Below are positions 29,308-40,400 of a DNA stretch of 64,000 nt, in pieces. Position 1 is the stretch's first letter, and the number at the start of each line of letters is the position of its first letter. Both the position numbers and the translations under genes were made by a program. Source of the stretch: Aureococcus anophagefferens (lineage: Eukaryota; Sar; Pelagophyceae; Pelagomonadales; Pelagomonadaceae); contig NW_008705570.1 in NCBI RefSeq assembly GCF_000186865.1, positions 1,361,203 to 1,425,202 on the forward strand, given 5' to 3'. The notes beneath the pieces are model-generated. The model searched no databases. It worked only from the letters and a program-made list of their open reading frames with translations, and was not told where the DNA came from.

Positions 29308-31134
29308 ATGCGGCCCTTCGCCGTCGTCCGCGGCGCGCTCGGCGCGGAGGCGCTCGCGGACCTGCGCCGCGAGGCCGACGCGCTCGCGGCGAAGACGCCG
29401 CCGACGGTCGCGAACGGCTGCGTGCTCGAGCCCGTCGTCGCCGCGGCCGGCGACGAATGGCGCGCGGACCGGGCCGCCTACGCGGCCGCGCGGCGCGAGA
29501 CCTGCGTTTCCGCGCTCTTCGACGCCCTCCCGCGCCTCGCGGCGGCGCACCTCGGCGCTCCCGACCGCGTCTTCCTCTTCAACGACCACTTCGTCGTGAA
29601 GCCCGCGCGGAGCGACGTCGCCTTCCGTTGGCACCGCGACGTCGACGAGCAGCTCGCGTCCTTCGCGGGGCCGCGGCGCCGCTACGTGTCCTGCTGGTGC
29701 CCCCTGGACGACGTCGACGAGGCCAACGGGTGCCTGGTCGTGCGCTTCCGGGGCGAGGAGCTCCCGCTGCGGTGCGCGGCGGGCGACGTCGTGCTGCTGA
29801 GCGACGACTGCGAGCACGCGTCCGGGGCCAACGGGTCGGCGTTCCCCCGGCGGGCCTTGTACGCGCAGTACTCCGACGGCGCCGTCGGCGGAGACCGGCC
29901 GCTCCGCCTCGCGATCCCGGTCGACGTCTCGCGGCGAGAGCCGCCGAGGAAGCGGCCGCGGTGCGACCTGCCGGCCTTCGCGCCGGACCTCGACGCCGCG
30001 GCCGCGTCCGCGCGGACCGTGCTCGCGGACGTCGACGCGTGGCGCGCCGCGGCGGCCGCGACGGCGGAACGAGAGCACGCGCGCGCCGTCGAGGCCTGGG
30101 ACGGCGTGCGGGACGTCGCCTGGGCCGCGCTCCACGGCGACGGCGCGCACTGGCGCGCCGTGCCCGTCGCCTGGCGGCGCTGCTACGCCGTCGCGGCGTT
30201 CTACGCGGGCTGGTCGCGCGGCGAGCAAGGAGAAGCAGGAAACGCCGTCGCGTGCCTGGACCTGGGCCTCATGCTGTCGGACGCGTTCCACCGGCCCGCG
30301 CTCCTCGCGCTGGTGGATTTGCTGGAGGCGCGGCTCGGCGTCGACGCCGACGCGCCGATCGCGCCGCCGCGGCCGCGGCCGCCCGTCGTCGACGCGCGGC
30401 CGCGGACGGGCGCGGACGTCCCGGCGTTCGAGCGCCCGTCCGTCGCGGCCTTCGAGCGCGCCTGCTACGCGCCGCGGCGGCCGGCGTTGCTCACGAACTG
30501 CATGGCCCACTGGCCCGCGCTGACGACGCGGCCCTGGGCGTCCTTCGACTACCTGAGGCGCGTCGCGGGGCACCGGACGGTGCCCGTCGAGCGCGGCGCG
30601 CACTACCTCGCGGACGACTTCGCCGAGTCGCTCTGCACGCTCGGCGACTTCCTGGGCGAGGTCGAGCTCGGCGAAGACGGCGCCTACCTCGCGCAGCACG
30701 CGCTCTTCGACCAGGTGCCGCGGCTGGCGAGAGACGTCGCGACGCCGGACTACTGCTGCCTCGGCGGCGGGCCGCCGACGATGAACGCGTGGCTCGGGGG
30801 CCGGACCAAATCGCCGCTCCACCACGACCGCTACCACAATTTGCTCGCCCAGGTCGTCGGCTCGAAGTACGTCCGGCTCTACGATCCGGAGCACTCCGCG
30901 GCGCTCTACCCGCGCGACGCGGCCGACGTCCACGCGGTCTCGAGCCGGATCGAAGACATCGACGACGCCGCGGACTTCCCGGCCTTCGCCGGCGCGCCCT
31001 ACGTCGACGTCGTCCTCGAGCCCGGCGACCTGCTCTACATCCCGCCCCACTTCTGGCACTACGTCGAGAGCCGGGAGCCGTCCTTCTCCGTGTCCTTCTG
31101 GTGGGCGCCGGACCGCGGGGGCGAGGCTCCTTAG
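29308..31134 (+). CDS. PhyH-like and JmjC (JMJD5/KDM8-like) double 2-oxoglutarate dioxygenase
   Basis: A 608-residue intron-free protein with two iron/2-oxoglutarate dioxygenase domains. Residues 1-215 resemble phytanoyl-CoA hydroxylase: the H-x-D pair in WHRDVDEQ, and CEHASGANGSAFPRRALY with the distal His and the Arg. A helical linker (AWDGVRDVAWAALH...CYAVAAFYAGWSRG) matches the N-terminal helices of JMJD5. Residues about 380-600 form the JmjC fold: LTNCMAHWPAL, NAWLGGRTKSPLHHDRYHN (His and Asp iron ligands), and LYIPPHFWHYVES (distal His). JMJD5 relatives hydroxylate arginines in proteins. The N-terminal domain's substrate is unknown. The fused arrangement is unusual. Confidence 0.82.
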   Translation: MRPFAVVRGALGAEALADLRREADALAAKTPPTVANGCVLEPVVAAAGDEWRADRAAYAAARRETCVSALFDALPRLAAAHLGAPDRVFLFNDHFVVKPARSDVAFRWHRDVDEQLASFAGPRRRYVSCWCPLDDVDEANGCLVVRFRGEELPLRCAAGDVVLLSDDCEHASGANGSAFPRRALYAQYSDGAVGGDRPLRLAIPVDVSRREPPRKRPRCDLPAFAPDLDAAAASARTVLADVDAWRAAAAATAEREHARAVEAWDGVRDVAWAALHGDGAHWRAVPVAWRRCYAVAAFYAGWSRGEQGEAGNAVACLDLGLMLSDAFHRPALLALVDLLEARLGVDADAPIAPPRPRPPVVDARPRTGADVPAFERPSVAAFERACYAPRRPALLTNCMAHWPALTTRPWASFDYLRRVAGHRTVPVERGAHYLADDFAESLCTLGDFLGEVELGEDGAYLAQHALFDQVPRLARDVATPDYCCLGGGPPTMNAWLGGRTKSPLHHDRYHNLLAQVVGSKYVRLYDPEHSAALYPRDAADVHAVSSRIEDIDDAADFPAFAGAPYVDVVLEPGDLLYIPPHFWHYVESREPSFSVSFWWAPDRGGEAP

Positions 31135-31191
31135 GCCTCCGGGGTAGTTTGAGGGGCCATACCGGATGGGGCGGTCTACGGCCCGGGAAGG

Positions 31192-34100
31192 TCAGAGGGA
31201 TTCTGTTTCGCGGAAGTCCCGCGGGAGGGATGCCGGTTCGCTGAACGTCACCCCCCCCCGCGGACCAAAGTCCGGGAGGCACGCCGCGCCGCAGGTCACG
31301 GGCGACGCCGGCGCGTCGTCTTCGTAGACGCGGTCGTAGACCTCCGCCTCCTGCTCCGCGCGGGCGACGGCGGCGGTGGCCCCGGAAGCGCGCGCCGCGA
31401 GCTCGGACGGCGAGAGCCCGCCGGGCGGCGCCTTGTCGTCGCCCCACGGCGACCCGGGCGGCGAGTCGGGCTTCTCGGCCTCCTCCTTTTCCTCCTCCTC
31501 CGGCGGTTTCTCGCCGAGGGCGCCCGCGACCACCGTCGCGAACGCGAACAAGGGAAGCAGCGCCGCCGCGAAGAGGAGCAAATTGCTCAGCACGGCGAGG
31601 CCCGGCCGGTGCAGCGCGATCTCCGCGCGGATCATGAGGCACACGAAGAGCGTGATGACGATGGCCCAGGACGCGATCTCCGCGATCGCGTCGTCTTCTT
31701 CGAAGACGAACGGTCTGTATTGGATGTAGGCCGCGAGGTACAAGATGGCGACGGCGACGGCGATGGCGAGCTGGAGCTTCGAGCCCTGGTCCAGGATGGC
31801 GATGAGCGCCGTGAAGAAGACGCGCCGCAAAACTTCCAGGCATTCCCACCAGTAGACGCGCGGCTCGTAGTCGCGCCAGAGGTACCTGGGCAGGAAAAGA
31901 GTGCGAAATTCCCAACTTTGGAGGCTCATATCTCGATCGTTTTCCACTCGTTCGGCTAATTTTTGGACGAGCGATCATCTCTCGGAGCGCTTTCGACGCG
32001 TGGATGCTTTTTCCGGCACGCGCGCGCGCGGAACACTCGTGTTGAAGCGAACTTGAATCACTCGTTTCCTGCCCTGCGTGGTACTTGAAGGAGTCGACGG
32101 GGATGTAGCGCGTCGACGCGCCTCCCTCCGACCCGTCGAGGCGGCAGTCCCGGAGGTCCATGAGCCCTTGCCTACCAAGCATGACGGTGACGATTTCTCG
32201 TTGTGTTCCCACCCCAAATCTCTCGAAAATCGTCACGGCAACGGGGCGCCGGCCCTCGCTGGAAGGTGTCGCGGCGGATGAGGCTCGCGCGCGCGTTGTG
32301 GGAGATGGCGTTGCGCACGGCGGTGCCGTGCTGGTGGTTCTGGTGGGGCGTGTCCCCGAGCCCCTCGGCGACCTTGACCTCCTTGTGGACGTTGAAGTCG
32401 ATCTCGTGATCGGAGAAGTGTTCGAGCACGGCCAGGGCCTCCGCGGACTCCGTCGGATTGAGCTCGTTCCGCGCGCCGTAGAGCAGCACAAAGTAGACGA
32501 GCGGCACGCCGATGGGGTAGAGAACAACACACAAAATCCCATACACCCTCACGAAGCGCCGGTAGAGCGACCCGTCGCAGGAGATCGCCGGCGCCACGCG
32601 CAGGAAGCTCTCGTCGCCGCCGTCGCCGAAGTCGTAGGCGTCGCAGACGAGCGCGCTGACGGATCCGATGCTCAGGAGCGGGAGCGAGAGGTGGAGGAAG
32701 AGCAGGAACCCCTCGATGAGCAGCATGCCCGTGCGCTGGAGCTGCTCCGGGCGCTTCTCTTTGACTTTCGCGACGGCGTAGGACGCCGCGAGGAACGCTA
32801 AAAGCACGAAGGGCGTGACCGTCGTGCCGACCAGAGTCGTCGCGTAGTACCGCTCGTTCGACGCCGAGCTCAGGCAGCGCGTCGCGAGCAGCTCGGAGAA
32901 CCCGAAGTTCGTCACGGACGCGACGCGGAGGAAGTGGCCGTAGACGTCCGGCACGTTGAGCATCGCGCCGAAGACGTTGGGCACGGAACTCACGATCTGG
33001 TAGAAGGCGCAGATGGCCTTGAACTTGCCGATGTGGCGCCCGAGATTCGCGTACATACCGCCGTCCTCCGCGCCGAGATCCTTGACGGCCCCGACGACGT
33101 CGTTCGCCGCGCCGCCCTGCGTGTCCGCGACGAAGATGAAGCATTCGCGGCCGCGCTCCGCGAAGATGAGCCAGATGCCGCCGCAGAAGCCCAGGAGAAA
33201 CAGGAAGGCGTAGACGCCGAGCGAGAGGCCGCGCGCGCCGCTGTCGCAGCCGTCGCACGTGAAGGCGACGCCGCCGGCTGTCGCGTAGTGGCCCCGCTCG
33301 CAGTCCGAGCAGAGCACGCCGTCGTAGCCGTCCGCGCAGAGGCCCTCGCCCGTGGCGTTGCCGCCGGGGCACGCGTCGCCGCCCCCCGGGCACCGGTAGA
33401 GCTTTTTCGAGCTCGCCGTCGTCCGGAACCACTTCTCCTTGACGACGAGCGACGCGAGCTCCGACCCGAAGGGGCAGCTCGCGCCCTTGGGGCAGCTCCG
33501 GCACGTGCCGCCGGCGTCGTAAAATCCCTCGCAGCACGCGCAAACAGCGTCGCCCGGCGACGCGCACGTGTTCGCGCCGTAGGTCGCGCAGGGCTCGCAG
33601 TCGACGGCGTCGGCGTCGGGCACGCGGTTCTCCGTGCACTCGGCGCACGCCGTGAAGCCCAAGTAGGGCTGGACCGTGCCGGCCGGGCACGCGCCGCAGG
33701 CGGCGTCGCCCGTGGCCTTGGCCGTGCCAGGGGGGCAGGGCTCGCAGCTGTCGCCGTCCCACGCGCGGCCCTCGCGGCAGAGCGAGCACTCGTCCGCGGC
33801 GTACGTGACGGCGATCTCGTTGTACTGGTCCGGGGCCTCGACGGGCACGAGCTCGTCCAAACAGTAGAAGTCGACGGTCACGGAGTTGGCGAGGAAGAGC
33901 GTCTGGTTCGGGGAGAGGGACCGGACGCGGTGGAGCTCCGCGACCGCGTAGCGCAATCCGAGGCCGCTCGGCGCGCCCGCGGCGGAGTTGCCCGCGAGCG
34001 ACACGTTCTTGAGCGCGAGTCGGCCGCCGTTGACCTTGAGGAAGCCGCCGCCCTCCTTGTCCGCGTCCGCGCGCAGCGCGGCGTTGCGCGTCGCGGCGAC

Positions 34101-35765
34101 GTCCGCGACGACCATCAGACCGTTCCACGTGTAGTCCCCCGAGCTCGCGCAGGACGCGATAGCGCCGCCGATGTCCGCGACGTTGTTCTCGAAAACTGAA
34201 CGGTAGATCTTGAACTCCGCGGCGGCGATGTCGACGTAGATCGCGCCGCCCTCCGTCGCGGAGTTGCCGCGAAACACGCAGTCCTCGACGACGGCGTCGG
34301 ACTTGAGGAAGAGCGCGCCGCCGTAGGAGTGGCGGTCGTCGTAGGCCGTGTTGTTCTCGAAGGTCGTGCGGACGATGCGGATCTGTGACGTCGGCGACTC
34401 CTTGACGAACATGGCCACGCCGCCGGAGTCGTCGGACTCCTTCTCGTCCAAATTGTTCGCGAAGACGCAGTCGGCGATGAGGAACGTGCCCGTGTAGAAC
34501 TGGAACGCGCGGAAGACGCGGTCGAAGTTGTCGTGGAACGTCGAGTTGCGCACGTTTAAATTCGTGAGCTGGGAGAAGACGAAGGTGCCGTCGCCCTTGT
34601 TGTCGTTGCCGTAGGCGTCGATCACGTCGAGCGACGCCTCCGCGAGCGACGCGAGGCGCACGACGCTCCGCCCGTCCGAGTAGACGTTGTGCGCGAAGGT
34701 CGTGTGCGCCATGGCCAGGCGCCCGCCGGAGCACTCGTGCGTGAGCGCCATGCCCTTGCGTGCAACGTTGCGTTCGAACGTCGAGCCGTCGACGGCGAGC
34801 GACTCGGAGAGCGCGTAGATCGCGCCGCCCTCGGCGTCGGCGCCGTCGGCGCCCGCCTGGCAGTCGGCGAAGGAGGCGTTGGTGATGGTCAAGGATGTCC
34901 CCGTCGAAGCGTAGAGGCCGCCGCCGTCGCGGCCGGCGACGCAGCCGGAAAAGGCGGATCGCGCGAGCGCGAGGCTTCCCCCCTCGACGCCGAGGCAGCC
35001 GCCGCTCGCCGACGACGACGACGAGGCGAACGTCGAATCGGTGACGGTCGTGCTCGACGCCCGCGCGTAGATCGCGCCGCCGCCCGCGGCGTCGCCGTCC
35101 GCGAACGTCGACCCCGTCACCTCCAGCCGCGCGCGCTCGGCGAAGATCGCGCCGCCCTCGCCCGCGGCGCGGCAGGCCACGAAGCTGCAGTTCGCGAGCG
35201 TCGCGTTGGCGTCGTAGACGGCGACGGCGCCGCCGTCGCCGTCGTCCGTCGCGCAGCGCACGAACGTCGCGTTGTCCGCGCGGAGCGACGCGCCCGCGCG
35301 GACGACGACGCAGCCGCCGTGCGTGCGGCTCGTCGGCGCGCGCGTCGACGGCGCGGCCGACGGCGGCCGCGAGACGCCGACGAAGTCGCTGGGCGCCGCG
35401 GTCGGCGCGTAGCGCGCGGCGGTCGGCCCGTACGTCGGCTCCGCCGTCGGCGCGAAGGTCTTCGCGAGCGTCGCGTCTACGAGCGCGAGGGGCGCTTCGA
35501 CCTCGAGGATCGGCGCGGCGCCCTCGTCTTGGTAAATTCCGAAGCCATCGCCGTCGAGGGTGCGCGTGTAAGACGAAGTGAAGGACTCGTCGGCGCCGAG
35601 GAAGATGTCCGCGGCGAGGCGGACCTCCGTCGCGCTCGCGTCGGCGAAGGCGGCGCGGAGCTCGTCGGCGCTCGAGACGGAGACGACGGAGGCCGCCGCG
35701 GCCGGGAGGACGACGAGCAACGCACCCAGGGGCAGCCTCATCTCCCTATGTTTAAAACTGTGCAT
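31192..35765 (-). CDS. Beta-helix/Cys-rich multi-pass membrane protein, split by introner 4
   Basis: Exons 35765-32260, 32171-32085 and 31885-31192 give 1428 residues with consistent phases. A signal peptide (RLPLGALLVVLPAAAASV; an in-frame ATG precedes it closely) leads to a Pro/Thr linker (PTAEPTYGPTAARYAPTAAP). Next come about 500 residues of right-handed beta-helix repeats with many GGAIYA-type turns, as in polymorphic outer-membrane and pectate-lyase folds, then Cys-rich modules (CEPCPPGTAKATGDAACGAC, CSDCERGHYA). At least eight membrane helices follow, in two blocks separated by a cytosolic loop, then an acidic tail. This is a receptor- or channel-like surface protein type seen in stramenopiles; the ligand is unknown. 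Confidence 0.82.
31886..32076 (+). mobile_element. Introner element 4 (family 1), reverse orientation relative to its gene
   Basis: 191 bp. On the minus (gene) strand, target copies are GTACCACG (intronic) and GTACCTCT (exonic), 6 of 8 matching; ends CAGGGCAGGAAACGAGTG and CACTCTTTTCCTGCCCAG. Host intron 32084-31886, GT to CAG, splits a Lys codon (...DSFK|YLWRDY...). The mismatches are consistent with drift of one copy. Confidence 0.9.
32172..32259 (-). other. Short intron, 88 nt (GC-AG), with internal hairpin
   Basis: Needed to join ...RRDTFQ to QGLMDLRD... (phase 2). Contains perfect 10-bp inverted arms GTGACGATTT (32187-32196) and AAATCGTCAC (32227-32236) around a 30-nt loop. Ends TTGGTAG. 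Confidence 0.65.
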
Positions 35766-35802
35766 CTTGCATCCATGTTGGAGCTCTCAAGAATCATTTT
35801 TT

Positions 35803-35918
35803 GGGAGAGGTCCGGCGGCTCGACGCTGAGCGTCCCCGAGTGCTATTTACCTTCTTTGAATCGTTCGAGTTTTGCTTCGGGGGAGAGGACCGGCGGCCCG
35901 ACGCTGAGCGTCCCCGAG
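35803..35918. repeat. Two 38-bp direct repeats in a divergent promoter
   Basis: GGGAGAGG(T/A)CCGGCGGC(T/C)CGACGCTGAGCGTCCCCGAG occurs at 35803-35840 and 35881-35918, 78 bp apart with two mismatches, in the 247-bp spacer between the divergent starts at 35765 and 36013. Possible regulatory repeats. Confidence 0.6.
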
Positions 35919-36012
35919 AGGGGCTGCAGGCACACGCCGGGACCGGTTTTGATGCTGCAACTTGAGCCTTGTTACTGCATCTTGAGCCAAAACCCTGAGG
36001 CCGGCAAGGCGC

Positions 36013-37390
36013 ATGGCGACCATCAAGGTCGCCTACTGCGACAAGGACGGCGCCAAGCCGCTGAAGACGCAGCTCACGCTGCCGAAGAAATGGCTCAAGC
36101 CCGAGATCAACACGGCCTGCGGCCGCGTGCTCGACGTCTTCGTCAAGACGTACAACGCGCGCGTCGTCGGCGGCAAGCTCGACGCGTCGACGCTCGTCCT
36201 CGTGAACCCCGCCACGCTCGCGACGCACGCGCGGACGGACGCGCTCCTCGACGCGCTCGCCGGCGGCCACTCCTTCGAGGTCGTCGACGCGGCGTCGGCG
36301 CCGGCGTCCGCGGGCGCGGCCGCGCCCGGCGCGGCCAACCAAACAACCCCGGGCGACGGCCCCGACGCCCCCGCGCTCGACATCCTGCGGCGCCTCGAGA
36401 AGGGCCTCGGCGCGAACTTCGCCGGCGAGTTCTTCCCCACCGAGGACCCGCCCGTCGAGGACCTGCCCGGCCAGGGCCCGAAGCGGCGGGCGCGGCGCGG
36501 CCAGGACGACCAGCCCACCTGCGAGGAGCACGAGCGGCGGCCCGACTGCGTCGTCGGCGTCTTCGAGGTCAACTTCTCCGGGACCATGTACAACGGCGTC
36601 GGCTACGTCATGGGCCCCGGGTCCACGCGGAAGATCAGCACGCCGCCGCCCATCGCGCGCCACGGCCTGCGGTTCAAGGGCTTGCTGGATCCGCTCGTCC
36701 ACGGCTACGTCCGCGTGCTCCACGAGGTCGGGGGGTTCTACGACGGCCTCTGGCTGCCCCGCGTCTCCGCGGGCCACGAGTGCATCAAGAGGATGCCCGA
36801 GGGCACGGAGCTGTGTGGAAACCAACCACTGGTTTGGGTGGTCCTGACCAAACTTGAGAATTCTCTAGCTCGGTCAAATCGAAGTCGATTCGGCTGATTT
36901 TTGGACGGATCGATCGCTCTCGTCGAGTTCTCGAAGCCCAGCCGAAGAGCTTGTGTCAAAACATTCGAGTACGCTCACATTGAAGTCGGGTTGAAGATTT
37001 GGTTTCCACACAGGCACGGAGCTCGCGCCGCCGCGTCCGCGGACGCCGCCCGTGAAGGGGCCGCTCGCGCCCGAGGTCAAGGCCGCGTGGGACGCCTACT
37101 TCAAGGAGTGCGAGACCAAGGGCACGGACGACGACCCGGAGGTCATCCGCTGGCGCCGGAAGCACGGCATCCCGGACCCCAACTCCGAGGAGGGCAGGAA
37201 GGCCCGCGAGTCCGAGGTCAAATACGACCACCCGCTCTTCGGCGGCAAGGGCGGCGCCGGCCTCGGCGGCGGCGTCGCCTACGGCGGCCGGGGCGGCGGC
37301 GGCGGCGGCGCGCCGAGCGGCGGCGCCAAGGCCTCGACCGTCTTCGACGACGGCGACGACTCCGACAGCGACGGCAGCCTCCGCGAGTAA
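36013..37390 (+). CDS. Conserved-looking protein of unknown function, split by introner 6
   Basis: Exons 36013-36802 and 37014-37390 give 388 residues; the join restores ...EGTEL|APPRPRT.... The first 85 residues (IKVAYCDKDGAKPLKTQLTLPKKW...RTDALLDALAGG) look like a compact alpha/beta unit. After a Pro-rich linker, CVVGVFEVNFSGTMYNGVGYVMGPG and residues up to GHECIKRMPEGTEL form a second unit. Exon 2 carries an acidic region (WRRKHGIPDPNSEEGRKA), a Gly-rich stretch and an acidic Ser/Asp tail, as in some RNA-binding proteins. No family recognised. The stop is 66 bp from the stop of the next gene on the other strand. Confidence 0.65.
36811..37013 (+). mobile_element. Introner element 6 (divergent subfamily with different ends)
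   Basis: 203 bp with perfect 8-bp target copies GCACGGAG (36803-36810 and 37014-37021). Perfect 15-bp terminal inverted repeats CTGTGTGGAAACCAA and TTGGTTTCCACACAG bear no resemblance to the GGGCAG ends of family 1. The interior still shares CGGCTGATTTTTGGACG and a GTTGAAG-type segment with it. Host intron 36803-37013, GC to CAG. Confidence 0.88.
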
Positions 37391-37456
37391 CCGGTTTTGC
37401 AGCTTGAGCGGGGGATTCTTTACACGAAGCGAGGGGGGCGCCGGACGGGCGGCGGC

Positions 37457-40400
37457 CTAGACGTGCGTCGTCCCGCGGCGCGGCGCCCTGCCCTGGATTT
37501 GCTTCCCGATGGGGTTGTGGGCCATCTCGACCTCCGTCGGCGACTTGGGATGCGGGAAGCCGTGGGCGAAGTGGATCGGCGACTGGGGGCTCGAGACCGC
37601 CCGGTCGACCTTGCCGGCGTCGTCGTCGGAAGAGCCGCAGCTGCACGAGCACAGCGCGAGGCCCGCGACGAGCAGCAGCACCGCCGCAGCGCCCGCGCCG
37701 AAGGCCGCGACATATATCGGCAGGCCCGCGACGTCGTTGCCCGCGTCGCCCTTCTTCGACGCACCCTCGGCCGTCGGCGCGGGCGCCGCGGGCGACGGCG
37801 GCGCCGTGGGGACGAACGTGACGACGTCCTCCGCGGCCGTGGCCTCCGCGAGCGCGACGACGTAGGCGTCGCCGGTCGCCCCGGCGGCCTCGACGAGCGC
37901 CGCGTCGAAGGCCCCGCCGTCGACGGCGCCGGCCGTCTCCTCCTGGACCTGCGCCTCGAAGCCCGCGAGGCCGAGGCCGCCGAGCTCGGCCTCGAAGACG
38001 CGGATGGCGTAGGCGACGACGAGCCCGCCGCCGAGGCGGCGCCGCGCGCCGTCGTAGATGTCGGCGGGCGCGTCCTCGAAGGCGTCGACGTTATCGCCGA
38101 GGCGGCGCGCGCCGTCGACGACCTGTAGGTCGTAAATGTCTTCCGCCTCGACGTCTGTAAGCGTCGCCGCGAGCGCGTCCTTGAAGGCGTCGACGTAGTC
38201 GTCGTTGTCGAAGGCGGACGCGTCGACGCCCGACACGGTCATGCGCTGCTCGAGCGCGTAGAGCGCGCGCGCGGGCGCGGGCGTCGGCGCGATCTTCAGG
38301 TCCGTCGGCCGCGGCGTCTCCGAGCCCGTCAACACCGCGGAGAACGTCGCCGTCGCCGTCTGGTCGCAGGGCTCCTCGAAGTCGGGCCGCCAGTGCATGT
38401 CCATGGAAACGTCGTCCGGCAGGCCCATGGCGTCGAACATCTCCTCGGAGCTCCCGTCCATGACCATCGTCACCCGCTTCGGCGTGCCGCCCATGTCCGC
38501 GGGCTCGAGCTCCTCGAGGTAGGCCGTCATGGACATGGTCATCTCCCCATTCACGCTGCTGTCCACGTCCGCGACGGCGATTTCCGGCGCGAAGACGAGG
38601 CACGCGACGGGGCTCCCCGCGTGCGACGACGCGCGCATGTCGCCCGTCGTCTTGAAGGTGCCGCCGAGCTGGAGGACGTCGCTGTGGCCGTCGACGTAGA
38701 TCGTCGACGACGCGTAGGCGTCGATCTCGGCGTCGACGGACGCGTAGTCCGCCTCGGCCGATATTTCGAACATCGTCGCGCCGTCGCTCGTGAACGTCGC
38801 CGCGCCCGCGAACAACACGTCGCCCCCGAGCTCCGCGCGGCCCGCGGCGCCGACGTCGAAGTAGGCCTCGCCGTCGACGCGGCACGCGAGCGCCGCGTCG
38901 CCGCGCGGCGCGTCGCCCGCGTCGCCGTCCGCGGTCCCGCGCAAAAAGAAGCGCTCGTCGTCCATCCACGTCACCGTCATCTCCGCGGCGACGTCGTCGG
39001 CGCCGTCGAGGGCCACGGCGCCCGACAGCGCGAGGTCCACCTCCTTGAAGCCGTCGACGCGGACGACGAGCGCGTGCTCGCCCGAGAGGCCCGCGAGCGC
39101 GTCGTCGGCGCCGCGGCGGTCGTCGCCCTCGAGCGTGGCCTTGACGTAGAACGTCTCGTCGAGGCCGTCGGCGAGGCGCAGGAAGCCCTCGACGTCCGCG
39201 TGGTCCTTGTCCTCGTCGACGTAGAGCGAGCCGTCGACGGCCGTCACGGAGAGCTGGAGGTCGTCGCTCGCGCGCATATGGACGCGGCCGTCCGCGTGGG
39301 CGCCGCGGTCCAGGGACCCGGCGACGAAGACGTCGATGTAGAGCTCCTCGGTGCCGTCGGGCAGCCACCAGGTCAGGTTCCAATCCACGGACGCGTCCTC
39401 GAAGTCGAGCGCGAAGCTCGACGCGAGCGAGCCGTCCTCGTCGACGGCGCGGTCGAAGAGCCGCAGCTCCAGGTTCGCCGTCACGCCGAAGGCGAACTCG
39501 CTTCCGCCGTCGTCGTCGCCGTCGTCGCCGCCGTCGTCGTCGTCGCGCCACCGGTCGTCGTCCTCGTCGGAGTAGTGGAAGGAGTACGAGCTCGAGCCGT
39601 CGCACGGCGTCCACGTGCAGACCTTGCCCGGGTCGCCCTGCACCTCCGCGGCGTTGAGGCAGTCGTCCTCGGTGTACAAGTTGCCGCACCCGGAGTCGCC
39701 GTCGCACGGCTCGCAGTCGTCCGACCCAGTATCGTCTCCCTCCTCGTTCTCGTCCTCGGCGTCGCACGGCGTCCACGTGCAGACCTTGCCCGGGTCGCCC
39801 TGCACTTCCGCGGCGTTAAGGCAGTCGTCCTCGGTGTACAAGTTGCCGCACCCGGAGTCGCCGTCGCATGGCTCGCAGTCGTCGGAGTAGTCGTAGGAGT
39901 AGGAGTAGCTCGAGCCGTCGTCGCGCCACCAGTCGTCGTCCTCGATCTGCGCGTTCGTCGGCGCGACGGGTGCCGCCGTCGGAGTGACGGGCGCCGCCGT
40001 CGGGGTGACGGGCGCCGCCGTCGGAGTGACGGGCGCCGCCGTCGGAGTGACGGGCGCCGCCGTCGGCTCGGACGTCGGCCGCGGCGTCGGCGCGAACACG
40101 GGCGCCGCCGATGGGTCGCCCGGGAGGCGCGTCGGCGCCGGCGTCGGAGCCGGTACCGGCGTCGGGGTCGGGGCCGGAATCGGCGATGTCGTCGGCGCGA
40201 ACACGGGCGCGGCCGACGCGTCGTCGTTGTCTTCGTCGTCGTCGTCGCACGGCGTCCACGTGCAGACCTTGCCCGGGTCGCCCTGCACCTCCGCGGCGTT
40301 GAGGCAGTCGTCCTCGGTGTACAAGTTGCCGCACCCGGAGTCGCCGTCGCACGGCTCGCAGTCGTCTGAGTAGTCGTAGGAGTAGGAGTAGCTCGAGCCG

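Noticed and set aside
29238..31244. Long alternative frame (about 670 codons) over the dioxygenase gene, and similar frames over the ABCG genes
   Set aside because: Arg/Ala/Pro-rich shadows typical of high-GC coding DNA; the other frames hold clear catalytic motifs.
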